NCBI GenBank assembly: GCA_021817845.1
Contig: JAKAFW010000005.1
Span: forward strand, 1-64,000
DNA from: FEN-1297 sp021817845
GTDB lineage: Bacteria > Bacteroidota > Ignavibacteria > Ignavibacteriales > Ignavibacteriaceae
DNA: 64,000 nucleotides
Direction: 5' to 3'
The position numbers and the translations under genes were made by a program. Each line of letters starts with the position of its first letter. Position 1 is the first letter of the stretch. The notes beneath the pieces are model-generated. The model saw nothing but the letters and a program-made list of their open reading frames with translations. It was not told the origin of the DNA and made no database searches. Of this stretch, positions 8,733-17,349 are shown one piece after another.

Positions 8733-10133
8733 ACTAGGCTTAAACCCCGTTAGTTTAACTGCAAGAAGGACAAAAAGTGTACTCAAGATAATATTAAGAT
8801 AAATATTCTGTAAGATTATTCCCGCAATTAAAAAAGTAAAAACCATGACGACAATTACAAATAATTCTTTAACGTTATAATCAATCTTGAGCTTACCTGC
8901 CGATATAAGGAATAAATAAAAAGCTGATGCGGCAAATGCAATCGTGGTGGCTAATGCTGCGCCCACTAAACCGTAGCGAGGGATCAAGATCAAATTCAAG
9001 ATCAAATTCAAAACAAATCCTATCCCGTCAGCCACCGGAAAATGATAAGTCTTATTTGACACTAAAGGATACACTGAATAAAAAGAAGCTAATCCGTTAA
9101 AAAGATAACCAAGGAGAACGAATGGAAGTATTGTTAAACCGGGTAGGTAGCGGGAATTCAGAAAAGCTATCCCAAAAACTCTTAAGTCGAAAAGATATCC
9201 GGTAAAAAGAGTCACAATAAGCAAGACGAATCCACCGGCAGAAATAAGTTTCAGAAAAGTCTTACCGAATACATCTTTATGTTTATCCATATTATAAATA
9301 TTTAATGCATAAGGTACCCAAGCTGTCCTAAATGAAATGACGAAAACGTTCATAATCATAGCAATCCGGTAAGAAAAGCTATAAATGCCGACTAAATTCT
9401 TTCCTAAAAAACTATTAATCAAAAATCTATCGCTAACATCCATCGCCGACGAGAACAAACCTGAAATAATTAGAGGGGCCGAAAAGATAAGCATCATTTT
9501 AAGGATATCTAATTCAATATGCAGCGAATATTCTTCGGCTAATGACGGTACCATTAAAATAATAAGAATAGCGGAGGAAATGATTTGCGCATAAAAAATT
9601 CCTTCGACTCCTTCCTTCATTAGATAAACAAAAATTACGTTAAAGAGAAGATTTGAGATTGCAGAAACAGAAGAAAGCAAAACAACTTTTTTAGAATGTT
9701 CTTTGGTTTTAAATAAATGCAGTCCAAAATAGGCAACAGTATCAATAAAAAGAGTTATAAAAGTTAAACGAACCAAACCGGAAGAGTTATGAGTCCCCAA
9801 AATTATTGAAGATATTTCTCCCGAAAATATTATAATAATTGCGGTAAGAATAGTTCCCGCAATCATAGCCGAATTTATCACAGTAGAGAATATTTTCACT
9901 CTTTTATTGTCAGAATCTGCTTCAATATAAAATTTGCTAAAAGCAGCCTGCAGCCCGAATTGGTATAAAACCGAAACTATAGCATAAACAGACATTAGAA
10001 GAGAATAATTACCAAACTCTTTCGTTGAAATTAAATTGGAGTAAAGAGGCAAAAGCAAAAAACTAATTGATCTAACAAAAAGGTTTCCCAGGCTATACCA
10101 TATTGTAGATTTCGACAGACTTCTTTTCTGCAT
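8712..10133 (-). CDS. polysaccharide flippase, Wzx/MATE-like (MOP superfamily)
   Basis: 473 residues, almost entirely hydrophobic with roughly 12-14 membrane helices. The N-terminus SKSTIWYSLGNLFVRSISFL and the following YSNLISTKEFGNYSLLMSVY are typical of the polysaccharide_synt family; LGKNLVGIYSFSYRIAMIMN near 245 is the conserved middle segment. It should move an undecaprenyl-linked glycan to the periplasmic face of the inner membrane. It is followed without a gap by a glycosyltransferase gene whose stop overlaps its ATG at 10133, in an operon with the FemAB-like gene. Its 3' end overlaps the convergent glycosyltransferase gene by 21 bp. Substrate is unknown. Confidence 0.87.
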   Translation of the reverse strand: MQKRSLSKSTIWYSLGNLFVRSISFLLLPLYSNLISTKEFGNYSLLMSVYAIVSVLYQFGLQAAFSKFYIEADSDNKRVKIFSTVINSAMIAGTILTAIIIIFSGEISSIILGTHNSSGLVRLTFITLFIDTVAYFGLHLFKTKEHSKKVVLLSSVSAISNLLFNVIFVYLMKEGVEGIFYAQIISSAILIILMVPSLAEEYSLHIELDILKMMLIFSAPLIISGLFSSAMDVSDRFLINSFLGKNLVGIYSFSYRIAMIMNVFVISFRTAWVPYALNIYNMDKHKDVFGKTFLKLISAGGFVLLIVTLFTGYLFDLRVFGIAFLNSRYLPGLTILPFVLLGYLFNGLASFYSVYPLVSNKTYHFPVADGIGFVLNLILNLILIPRYGLVGAALATTIAFAASAFYLFLISAGKLKIDYNVKELFVIVVMVFTFLIAGIILQNIYLNIILSTLFVLLAVKLTGFKPSSIFIFR

Positions 10134-11209
10134 TAAATTATATTTTTAAGTTTGTATAGTTCTTTAAGCTTTTCATTTACACTATCATAGCCATGATATT
10201 TTTTCACCCAATTTATTCCGGTTTTCCCCAAGCTTTCGCGATAACCTTTATCATCAATAAGAGCATTCAATTTTGCGTAAAGTTCATCCGCATTATTAGC
10301 CACCACAAAAGGATTTTCCGGCAGCCAATTAGCATAATCTACTCTCATATTTGTTATTGTAGGAATTCCCATTGCCATAGTTTCCAACCCTGCTTTTCCA
10401 TATCCGGTACCGCCCATGGTGCCGCCTACTTGGTCGATTGAAATATCGCAACTGCTTTTGATCTCGAGCAATTTGCCTCTTGCCATATTTTCTAAGAGAA
10501 TAAAATTAATTTTCCGTTCCTTTTTGACTCTGTCAATGACCGAAATAATTAAATCAGTTCCTTTAAATTTTCTATTCGTCGGTGAATGAACAATGGTGAT
10601 TTCCCGGTCATCATTATTTTTTTTCTTAGGTAATTCAGAAGGATTGTAAGGATAAAATAAATATTGCAAATCCTTTTTCAAACCAAGATGGTCATATTCA
10701 GAGGTGATATTTAGATCGGAGATATTGTCAAGCTCTTTAATTACACCTCTAATCCTAAGATCGCTTCCATAATAACAGCAAACGATTTTTTTTCCTTCAC
10801 GTTTCCATTTTTTAGCCAGTGAGGCGTCCCTAAAAAAATCTAACCCGGCGTCGTAATGGATAATTTGATATTCGTCAAGGTTATATTTCCTGACGGCATC
10901 AAATACTTTTTTCTTTTTGAACTGATCATTCAAATCAAAATAATATTTTTCCAATAAATTTTTAGACTTGAACTCAGGGGCTTGCATAATTATTTCATTT
11001 TCTCTAATGGCGACTTTGTTTCTTCGCCATAATTTAGCCAAGGAGAAATTGAGTAAAGGAAAGTTAAGGCAAACGTCCTCAGGAAAATCAAGTTGGTTTT
11101 TGTGAAAGGTAATTAAACGGGATTGATCGCCGCTTGACAAATGCATCTTAAAAAAATCATACGGAACTCCGGCATAATTCTGCGGAGCCAGATGTAAAAT
11201 TTTGAGCAT
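10133..11209 (-). CDS. glycosyltransferase-like protein, GT-B fold
   Basis: 358 residues. It starts MLKILHLAPQNYAGVPYDFF, has IIHYDAGLDFFRD and KKIVCCYYGSDLRIRGV in the acceptor half, and ITIVHSPTNRKFKGTDLII, SCDISIDQVGG and GKAGLETMAMGIPTI in the donor half, the last being the usual GT4 E-x-M-A-x-G-x-P loop. Similarity to classical GT4 enzymes is weaker in the first 130 residues. Start and stop each overlap the neighbouring gene by one base, so it sits inside a translationally coupled trio with the FemAB-like gene and the flippase. Its sugar specificity is unknown. Confidence 0.8.
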   Translation of the reverse strand: MLKILHLAPQNYAGVPYDFFKMHLSSGDQSRLITFHKNQLDFPEDVCLNFPLLNFSLAKLWRRNKVAIRENEIIMQAPEFKSKNLLEKYYFDLNDQFKKKKVFDAVRKYNLDEYQIIHYDAGLDFFRDASLAKKWKREGKKIVCCYYGSDLRIRGVIKELDNISDLNITSEYDHLGLKKDLQYLFYPYNPSELPKKKNNDDREITIVHSPTNRKFKGTDLIISVIDRVKKERKINFILLENMARGKLLEIKSSCDISIDQVGGTMGGTGYGKAGLETMAMGIPTITNMRVDYANWLPENPFVVANNADELYAKLNALIDDKGYRESLGKTGINWVKKYHGYDSVNEKLKELYKLKNII

Positions 11210-12180
11210 TAAATATCTTTATAGAATGTATCTCTAAAAATTCCCCGAGCCCCAAAATTTTCTTTAAACCTTGCAAGTCCCCAATTCGGGTCCATGTTAA
11301 CAGTAAAAATTCCAAAATCTAAGAACTTGAATCCTTCGTCTTTATATCGTTTCATTATTTCATAAAAAAGCAAATTCACCGCCCGGTACTCCTGATATTC
11401 TTCATCATGACTAATATAAAACGCCAGGACAACTTTGGGATTAGCAGAGAAATTGCAAACACCTGCAATTAGTTTCTCACCTTTGAATGCACCCCATAAT
11501 CTAATCTTTGCAGGAAAGAGTTTTTTAAGATTAAGGAGTTCTTCAAGTGAATGCGTAGGATTAACATTGTGCCGCATCTTCAAATTCAATTTTAAGATTT
11601 CATAATATTCTTCAAACCGGTCGCACTCAACAATTTCAATTCCCTGCTTAATGGATTTTTTTACGGCTGTACGGGCTTCAGCGCGATAGGTTGAGAGAAG
11701 CTCATCGTGTTCCACATCAAGCTGAACTACGCTTGAAACATCGCGCTTCAAATAACTAAACCCATTTTTCACAAGGGCGAAATCGATATAATTAGAGTAT
11801 TTTGACTGATAAATCATTGGAGGAGGAGTTAACTGAATTCTCTCGCACTTCAATTCCTTTGCATAATCAACGACAGATTCAACTAAATCAAACGCTTCAC
11901 GAAAATTAAGATTGCTTTTATAAACAAATCCGCCATAGGAGGCTCCGGAATGAGATATGAAAATTCTCTTCCCTTCTCGCTCAACTACGGCTGCGGAGAT
12001 AATTGCAAACAATTGATCATTCTTCTTAAAAACCAAGGAAGCGTCCTTAAACCTCCCTTTTGGATGATAAGAAAGGAAAAGTCTCTTATGAAACATAGTT
12101 CCATTATCGGATGAATCGACGAAATTATCCCATTCGCTATCCGATAAATCAATTTTATTTAATGGAAAATATTCAAGCAT
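11209..12180 (-). CDS. FemAB/GNAT-like acyltransferase
   Basis: 323 residues with two GNAT halves as in the Acetyltransf_6/FemAB group. Diagnostic stretches are SHSGASYGGFVY (~79), RIQLTPPPMIY, the SSVVQLDVEHDELLSTYRAE segment (LxLxxxxxxxxxxxxxRxxxRxxVKKSIK) near 150-177, and LIAGVCNF...VVLAFYISHDEEYQEYR near 235-265, with FLDFGIF after it. Members transfer an amino-acid or acyl group to lipid-linked sugars or peptidoglycan precursors. In this setting a decoration step on the exported polysaccharide is likely; that is inference. It is the first gene of the FemAB-GT-flippase operon, whose promoter should lie in 12181-12385. Confidence 0.78.
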   Translation of the reverse strand: MLEYFPLNKIDLSDSEWDNFVDSSDNGTMFHKRLFLSYHPKGRFKDASLVFKKNDQLFAIISAAVVEREGKRIFISHSGASYGGFVYKSNLNFREAFDLVESVVDYAKELKCERIQLTPPPMIYQSKYSNYIDFALVKNGFSYLKRDVSSVVQLDVEHDELLSTYRAEARTAVKKSIKQGIEIVECDRFEEYYEILKLNLKMRHNVNPTHSLEELLNLKKLFPAKIRLWGAFKGEKLIAGVCNFSANPKVVLAFYISHDEEYQEYRAVNLLFYEIMKRYKDEGFKFLDFGIFTVNMDPNWGLARFKENFGARGIFRDTFYKDI

Positions 12181-12385
12181 AAATTTCTCAGAAGTTTTTA
12201 ATAATAAAAAATATATAGCCTTAGTATAAATTCAAAATATACTAACAATAAGATATCCAGAGCTGAACTGTAAAAATAAACGATTTTTCTCTTAATGATT
12301 TGTTCATTTTCAATTTACGATTTAGTAATACTAAAATAATATCTTTTCGGCAAATAAAAATTTGATTATGAACTTTGGCTAACAA

Positions 12386-13345
12386 ATGAGAATTGCGCAC
12401 ATTTCAGATCTTCACTTTACGACATTCTTTAAGAAATCGAATCTTGGTAGTATTAATTATATGTTAGAATATGCTCTTAAACATAAAGCCGACCATATAG
12501 TTATCACGGGCGATTTAACGGACAACGCCGATAAGAATGATTTTTTAATTTTAAGAGATTTATTTGAAAACCTGGGAATACTTAGCTCTGAAAAGTTATC
12601 CTTAGTCATCGGTAATCACGATATATTCGGAGGCGTCCAAACTGCCGAAGATATTTTTTCTTTCCCGGAAAAATGCAGGTCAGTTAATTTTAATGAAAAA
12701 GTACAAGATTTTTATTCCTACTTTAGCGAAACTTTTGACAACTGCGTTTATTTTTCGGAAGATACAATCTTCCCTTTTGCTAAAATTCTTGACGGTGTAT
12801 TAATAGCAGGGATGAACTCTATAGCTGAATATTCGAAAGCCAAAAATATTTTTGCATCAAACGGAGCAGTAAGTATTGAACAATTTGACGCAACTTTAAA
12901 GATTCTTGAGAACTTTAACAAAGATGTTCATTCAAAAATAGTTTTGATTCATCATCACTTCAGCAAGATTAAGTCAAAGAACAGCGGTTCATTCGGGGGA
13001 TTCTGGCAAAATATTGAGAGGCAAACAATGAAATTGAGAAAGAAAAAAAGACTTCTAAACTTGTTCAATCAATATGACATCAATTTAGTGCTGCACGGAC
13101 ATTATCATGAGACAAAAGAATACCATCGCAATGGAATAAGATTCTTAAATGCAGGGGGAAGTTTTAAAAATCAATATCAAAATGAATTTTTTATAAATTT
13201 TATTGATGTAGAACCTTCTGGAATAAAAATTGAGACTCACAATTTGCATTCTCCAAAAGATGGTTTTGAAATGGGCAGCATATTATCCGGTGGCAATAAT
13301 TCGCTTGAAAGGAAATTCGCATTATCCGAGATTATTGACAATTAA
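12386..13345 (+). CDS. metallophosphoesterase (calcineurin-like)
   Basis: 319 residues with the full calcineurin-like metal set: RIAHISDLHFT at the start, HIVITGDLTDNADKNDF near 38, VIGNHDIFG near 77, IVLIHHHFSK near 191 and LVLHGHYHETKEY near 223. These correspond to the D-x-H, GDxxD, GNHD, H and GHxH motifs. No signal peptide, so it is probably cytosolic. The substrate could be a nucleotide, a pyrophosphate by-product of glycan synthesis or a phosphodiester; sequence does not decide. It is transcribed away from the FemAB-like operon and lies 76 bp before a glycosyltransferase gene on the same strand. Confidence 0.85.
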   Translation: MRIAHISDLHFTTFFKKSNLGSINYMLEYALKHKADHIVITGDLTDNADKNDFLILRDLFENLGILSSEKLSLVIGNHDIFGGVQTAEDIFSFPEKCRSVNFNEKVQDFYSYFSETFDNCVYFSEDTIFPFAKILDGVLIAGMNSIAEYSKAKNIFASNGAVSIEQFDATLKILENFNKDVHSKIVLIHHHFSKIKSKNSGSFGGFWQNIERQTMKLRKKKRLLNLFNQYDINLVLHGHYHETKEYHRNGIRFLNAGGSFKNQYQNEFFINFIDVEPSGIKIETHNLHSPKDGFEMGSILSGGNNSLERKFALSEIIDN

Positions 13346-13421
13346 ACATAATACCGGTTCAAAACATTTAAGAGCAAAAGAATTAAATCTTCAATTGAAA
13401 ATGGAATAGTTAGGAGCAGTT

Positions 13422-14612
13422 ATGTCACAATCGCTTAAGGAAAATATTAGTTCTAAATTTAAGGTAGCTTATTTTGCCGGCTCTATGCGCCCCGGGATTG
13501 ACGGTGTTACAAGAGTACTATACAAGTTAATTGAAGAATTGAATGCCCGGAATATCGAAAATATTTTTGTCTCCCCTATTATTCCGTCAATAGAAGAGCG
13601 GCCTACTTTGATGTTTAAAGTCCCTTCAGTTACAGTTCCTTTCTATAAAGAGTACCGCCTTCCCTATTTCGGGCAAAAGAAGTTTGAAAATAAATTACTT
13701 GAATTTAAACCGGATATTATTCATATAAATAGCCCTTGTCCTTTAGGATATGCAGCATTAAAATTTGGACTGAGACATAAAATTCCTGTTGTAGCGACAT
13801 ACCATACTCACTTTGCAAGTTATGCAAAGTACTATAAAGTGAAATCGCTTGAGTCTTTCAGCTGGAATTATTTTCGTAGCATCTACAATCGATGCGAAAC
13901 AGTATACGTCCCTTCGATACCAATATTAGATGAACTTCGCAATCACAGTTTGACAACAACCGAGTTTCTTCCACATGGTGTGGACACGCAAATTTTCAAT
14001 CCACGATATAAGTCATCCAAATGGAAAAATAATCTAAATATTGAAGGAAAAACCGCTTTACTTTTTGTGGGTCGACTTGTTTGGGAAAAAGATTTAAAGA
14101 CCTTTGTGGAAGTTTATAATATCCTTTCGGCAAAAAGAAAAGACATAGCTTTTGTATTAGCCGGTGACGGACCAATACGCGAAGACTTAGAGAAATCAAT
14201 GCCCAAAGCAATATTTCTCGGCTATCAAACCGGAAGTGAACTTGCCGCTACGTATTCTTCCTCCGATATTTTTGTTTTCCCATCGACTACTGAAACTTTT
14301 GGAAACGTTATAGTCGAGGCAATGGCTTCAGGCTTACCTCCAATCTGTGTCAAAGAAGGAGGCGCACACGGAATCGTTAAGGACAAAATAACGGGTTTAA
14401 TTGCAGAGCCGAGAAATGCTGCAGATATTTCAAATAAAATTGAAATGCTTCTTAATCAGCCCGAACTAAGAGAACAGATATCCAGTCAGGCATTTCAGTA
14501 TGCTCAAACACAATCATGGGAAAATGTTTTTGAAAAACTTTTCAGGAGCTACGAAGAAGTAATTCGCAATTATACAATTAAGGAATTATACAGAGAGAAA
14601 AAGGTTGCTTAA
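13422..14612 (+). CDS. glycosyltransferase family 4 (MgtA/PimB-like)
   Basis: 396 residues. KVAYFAGSMRPGIDGVTRVL near residue 14 is the acceptor-side loop typical of GDP-mannose-dependent alpha-mannosyltransferases and their relatives; LPHGVDTQIFNPRYKS, LFVGRLVWEKDLKTFVEVY, FVLAGDGPIREDLE, VFPSTTETFGNVIVEAMASG and GLPPICVKEGGAHGIV follow in the donor half. All GT4 landmarks are present and the length is normal. Start at ATG 13422 has TAGGAG 8 bp upstream. It is the last intact gene before the repeat-rich spacer and the sulfur island. The donor (mannose or other) is inferred from family resemblance only. Confidence 0.88.
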   Translation: MSQSLKENISSKFKVAYFAGSMRPGIDGVTRVLYKLIEELNARNIENIFVSPIIPSIEERPTLMFKVPSVTVPFYKEYRLPYFGQKKFENKLLEFKPDIIHINSPCPLGYAALKFGLRHKIPVVATYHTHFASYAKYYKVKSLESFSWNYFRSIYNRCETVYVPSIPILDELRNHSLTTTEFLPHGVDTQIFNPRYKSSKWKNNLNIEGKTALLFVGRLVWEKDLKTFVEVYNILSAKRKDIAFVLAGDGPIREDLEKSMPKAIFLGYQTGSELAATYSSSDIFVFPSTTETFGNVIVEAMASGLPPICVKEGGAHGIVKDKITGLIAEPRNAADISNKIEMLLNQPELREQISSQAFQYAQTQSWENVFEKLFRSYEEVIRNYTIKELYREKKVA

Positions 14613-15068
14613 TTAAAAAAAATGCTATGCGCATTTCTGCACATAGCATAGTGCGGCAAGCTTGCCTACCGGCAGGCAGGTTTTGAATGAAACGCAATGA
14701 AATTTATCATAAGAATATCTTGACATAAAAAACAAAGATTTAAATGGCAATACTATAGATATCCTCATTTTTATTCGGTTACCAGTATTATGGCACAACG
14801 ACCCTAAGTTAAATAGCTTAGGGTTATATTAATTTTGGCGCAATGCGGCTATTCGGCCAAAGATTTAAAATGTTGACAATAAGAGAAAATTAATTTATGT
14901 TAAGAATACCGAAGGAAAAAAGGATGGATATGCGTTACTCTCTGAACTTATTATAGAGCGGAGTAGAATTGCAATACATACAAAGACTACTTAGGACTGC
15001 AAGGGGCAAAACCACAGAGACTTACCTCATGAGATATTATTTTATTTAATTCTGAAAAAGAGAAAAAA
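14613..15068. other. 456-bp intergenic region bordering the sulfur island
   Basis: No supported gene. It holds a short inverted repeat (ATGCTATG...CATAGCAT, ~14623-14650), a copy of the dispersed repeat (14647-14758), and a second small hairpin, ACCCTAAG/CTTAGGGT, at 14801-14824. The remaining 240 bp up to the truncated GIY-YIG frame contain nothing I can identify. Confidence 0.6.
14647..14758 (+). repeat. dispersed intergenic repeat, copy A
   Basis: Starts CATAGTGCGGCAAG, carries the palindromic insert CTTGCCTACCGGCAGGCAGG (14661-14680), then TTTTGAATGAAACGCAATGA, and ends in the core ATCTTGACATAAAAAACAAA followed by GATTTAAATGG and CAATACTATAG. The same parts in the same order recur at six other places in this window, all on the plus strand. 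Confidence 0.85.
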
Positions 15069-15206
15069 ATGGAAAAATATTTTTACGTTTATATATTTCG
15101 TTCATTAAAGGATTTTAAATTATATGTTGGTTATACAGCTGATTTACAAAATAGAATTTTGAAGCATAATAACAGGAGTGTTAAACCAACAAAAATAAGA
15201 CAGCCC
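15069..15206 (+). pseudogene. truncated GIY-YIG endonuclease-like gene (first 46 codons)
   Basis: MEKYFYVYIFRSLKDFKLYV followed by GYTADLQNRILKHNNRSVKP and TKIRQP is the N-terminal half of a small (about 85-95 residue) YhbQ-type GIY-YIG domain: the first Tyr-x-Tyr strand, the LYVGYT strand and the Arg of the helix are all there. The homology then stops abruptly and an unrelated signal-peptide sequence takes over in the same frame. The family normally continues with a second strand pair and a catalytic Glu, which are absent. This is the left edge of the acquired island: an ancestral gene broken by the insertion. Confidence 0.7.
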
Positions 15207-15440
15207 GTGGAGAAGATAACACATTTCATCACAGTTACAGCCTTTTATCTATTTACTGTTTGGCTGCCATTTATTCAAACTGAGGTTTGGGCTCAAACAA
15301 CACAAAATACAAAACCCCTATTGGAAATCACTAATCGAACAAGGATTAAGGTGGTTATCCAAGTTAACTATTCGAGTACCATGCCAAACGGTATCAGCAA
15401 ACAGGACAGGTATAACAAAGGAGGTAAGAATGTCGTTTGA
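15207..15440 (+). pseudogene. remnant of a secreted DsrE-like protein (fused in frame to the GIY-YIG stump)
   Basis: From a GTG at 15207 the frame reads like a new protein start: a short lead, a hydrophobic stretch ITHFITVTAFYLFTVWLPFI and an Ala-Gln cleavage-like site (VWAQ). After a spacer comes RIKVVIQVNYSSTMPNGISK, which resembles the first strand of DsrE-like sulfur-carrier domains. It then breaks off into unrelated codons and ends at 15440, running 11 bp into the TauE gene. So only the N-terminus of a DsrE-type protein survives. The DsrE match is short and rests on memory of the family; the truncation itself is clear. Confidence 0.45.
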
Positions 15441-16260
15441 ATTACTATTCCTCATCTCAGTCGTTGCCGGTTTTGTTGGCGCAATGAGCGGGATGGGTGG
15501 CGGGGTCGTCCTGATTCCCGTGCTCACTTTATTAGGCATGGACATCAAGCACGCCATCGCCATCAGTATCGTCTCGGTGATTGCCACATCAAGTGGTGCC
15601 GCCTCGGCTTACGTGCGCGATCACATTACCAATCTCAAGGTTGGAATGTTTCTGGAGATGTTTACAATTATAGGTGCTCTCGTCGGTGCAGCGATCACTG
15701 TGGTCTCGGCAGGGCGCCCGCTCTTTTTTGTTTTTGGGCTCGTGCTGCTGGGGTCCTGGGCGACGCTCTTCTTGCAGCGGCACGAGGGTTGGACACCCGT
15801 CGCTCATCAAGACAAGTTTTCCAAATGGCTGCAATTGGAAGGGAGTTACTACGATAAAGCCGCGGGGCAAACCATCGAGTACCGTGGAGCGCGCGCGTAT
15901 TTTGGTGGACCGTTGATGTTCGGCGCAGGATTGATAGCAGGATTGTTAGGCATCGGGGCAGGTGCGCTTAAGGTGTTGATCCATGACCTGGTGATGGGGC
16001 TGCCGCCGAAGGTGTCTACCACGACAAGCAACCTGATTATCGGTGTCACCGCGCTTGCAGGCACGAGTGTTTATCTCGCTGCAGGCTTGATTGATCCGGG
16101 ACTCGCTGCACCCGTGATACTTGGCATCCTAGTAGGTGCATTTATCGGTACGCGGCTTCTCGTCCGACTCACCAATCAGAAGGTGCGCCATTTCTTCTTG
16201 GTGGTGTTAGCGATATTAGGCATCGAGATGATTCTGCGCGGGATCGGGGTCATACAATGA
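15430..16260 (+). CDS. TauE/SafE-family sulfite/organosulfonate exporter
   Basis: 276 residues with about eight membrane helices. The N-terminus has the family signature VAGFVGAMSGMGGGVVLIPV, and the internal repeat comes later as FGAGLIAGLLGIGAGALKVL with STTTSNLIIGVTA. TauE/SafE proteins export sulfite, sulfoacetate or related anions, or take up sulfur compounds, at the inner membrane. AGGAGGTAAG lies upstream of the ATG at 15430, which fixes the start although the preceding broken frame overlaps it by 11 bp. Base composition is clearly more GC-rich than the flanking chromosome. It overlaps the DUF1634 gene by four bases, a pairing seen in many genomes. With TsdA and SoxB-like genes downstream, sulfite export is a reasonable role. 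Confidence 0.9.
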   Translation: MSFELLFLISVVAGFVGAMSGMGGGVVLIPVLTLLGMDIKHAIAISIVSVIATSSGAASAYVRDHITNLKVGMFLEMFTIIGALVGAAITVVSAGRPLFFVFGLVLLGSWATLFLQRHEGWTPVAHQDKFSKWLQLEGSYYDKAAGQTIEYRGARAYFGGPLMFGAGLIAGLLGIGAGALKVLIHDLVMGLPPKVSTTTSNLIIGVTALAGTSVYLAAGLIDPGLAAPVILGILVGAFIGTRLLVRLTNQKVRHFFLVVLAILGIEMILRGIGVIQ

Positions 16261-16673
16261 TAGCACTTGAAGGAACTACGGCGAGGCATCAACCCACCGG
16301 CGCGAAGACGACCGGCTTTGATATGGAAGCTTTGGTTGGATACATTTTACTAATCGGCGTACTTTTTAGCATGGCGCTGATTGCCATCGGCGTCGTTTGG
16401 CATTGGTTGGCGACGGGTCAGATAGGGCTTCAATATTCAATGTCAGGCATGAATTTGTTCGACTTCGTGCTCGCGGATATGCGGCAAATATTCTCAGGCA
16501 CTTTTCGACCGCGCCTATTTGTCAACCTGGGGATTGCCGCGCTGATGCTGACGCCATACGTGCGTGTGTTTGCCTCGATGCTCTTCTTTGTCTTCGTGGA
16601 GCGCAATCCCAAGTACACAATTTTCACTGCGTTTGTTTTCAGTGTTCTGACTTATAGCCTCTTCTTGCGTTAG
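16257..16673 (+). CDS. DUF1634 membrane protein
   Basis: 138 residues: a polar N-terminus of about 25 residues and then three predicted helices (VGYILLIGVLFSMALIAIGV, LFVNLGIAALMLTPYVRVFA, YTIFTAFVFSVLTYSLFLR). This three-helix layout and its position directly behind a TauE/SafE gene (ATGA overlap) are characteristic of DUF1634 proteins, whose function is unknown; an accessory role for the exporter is commonly assumed. GC-rich like its partner, so both arrived together. An internal ATG at 16323 is an alternative start and would remove the polar extension; I kept the coupled one. Confidence 0.75.
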   Translation: MIALEGTTARHQPTGAKTTGFDMEALVGYILLIGVLFSMALIAIGVVWHWLATGQIGLQYSMSGMNLFDFVLADMRQIFSGTFRPRLFVNLGIAALMLTPYVRVFASMLFFVFVERNPKYTIFTAFVFSVLTYSLFLR

Positions 16674-16798
16674 ACCGGTGAATCACAGAACTTGGTGAGA
16701 CCTATGGATATGACAACTGCACGCAAGACGGCGTGCCGGCACAAGAGATACGATAGTAGAAATTTAGTATTAACTTTAAATTTGAAAGGAGACTGACT

Positions 16799-17227
16799 AT
16801 GAACCGTATTACGCTATTTTTTAGTGGAGCGATCATGGTGCTTTTTGCTTCGATGCTCTATTCCGCTGCCACCGAGCCACAACTGGAAAAGGCAATCCAG
16901 AAAGGTAAGTATCTCTTCATACACGGCACCTTCGGCGGTAATGGTATGACCTGCGAAACCTGTCATACCGCGGCAGGCGCCGGTCCCGGTAAGACGCCAG
17001 GCGGCATGAAGTTCACAAGCCTCGCCAATGCCGCAACGATCTTTCCCCGCTTCAACCCTAAGAACAACAAGGTAATTACTTTGGAAGACCAGATCAGGAA
17101 TTGCACCGTCGGTGCGCTTCAGGGCAAGCCGCCCGCTTACGGCAGCGCCGAGATGAACGCCTTGGTCAGTTACATTACCTCGCTTTCCCAGGGCAAGCCA
17201 ATGAACATGGGCGGAAAGCCAAAGTGA
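16799..17227 (+). CDS. monoheme cytochrome c, SoxA/TsdA-like domain
   Basis: 142 residues with a signal peptide (to about residue 24). The single heme-binding motif is CETCH at 52-56. After it come FPRFNPKNNKVITLEDQIRN, Cys102 and GALQGKPPAYGSAEMNALVS, which is the SoxA/TsdA layout (F-P-R-[FY]...L-x-x-[QR]-I-x-x-C...G-K...S-x-E-M). In SoxA and TsdA the equivalent Cys is an axial heme ligand and sits in the active site, so Cys102 is notable. A periplasmic role in thiosulfate or polysulfane oxidation, or as an electron acceptor, is likely. AAAGGAG is upstream of the ATG. It is GC-rich like the TauE pair and probably in the same transcript. Confidence 0.8.
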   Translation: MNRITLFFSGAIMVLFASMLYSAATEPQLEKAIQKGKYLFIHGTFGGNGMTCETCHTAAGAGPGKTPGGMKFTSLANAATIFPRFNPKNNKVITLEDQIRNCTVGALQGKPPAYGSAEMNALVSYITSLSQGKPMNMGGKPK

Positions 17228-17271
17228 CATAGTTCCCATCCCAGCTTTCTCCTTCGGATTTTTCCGTCTAA

Positions 17272-17319
17272 AGTCTATCGTCTGAAGGAGGATTTGATGT
17301 CATAACAAATGGTTATGCA
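17272..17319 (+). pseudogene. cytochrome c C-terminal fragment (about 16 codons)
   Basis: The spacer encodes SLSSEGGFDVITNGYA, closely matching NLSPERAFDVITNGYP in the diheme membrane cytochrome encoded at 22096-22143. The two DNA stretches agree at 38 of 48 positions by my count, including 18 identical bases (17299-17316 and 22123-22140). The frame is closed by a stop on both sides, so this is a leftover piece of a related cytochrome gene, not an expressed product. Confidence 0.6.
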
Positions 17320-17349
17320 TAATAAAATAATAATCAAAGGAGAAAAGAA

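Noticed and set aside
14623..14650. Inverted repeat ATGCTATG...CATAGCAT as a terminator of the glycosyltransferase gene
   Set aside because: The T-run is on the wrong side for the plus-strand gene, and no minus-strand gene ends here.
14711..14758. Repeat core called outright as a promoter
   Set aside because: TTGACA and TACTAT are ~25 bp apart, too far for a normal sigma-70 promoter, and copy F has no gene behind it. Kept only as promoter-like.
15000..15060. Possible small RNA or tRNA-like sequence before the GIY-YIG stump
   Set aside because: No cloverleaf or stable stem could be drawn.
16814..17239. 141-codon minus-strand frame
   Set aside because: Antisense to the monoheme cytochrome gene; long only because the region is GC-rich. 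No domain pattern.
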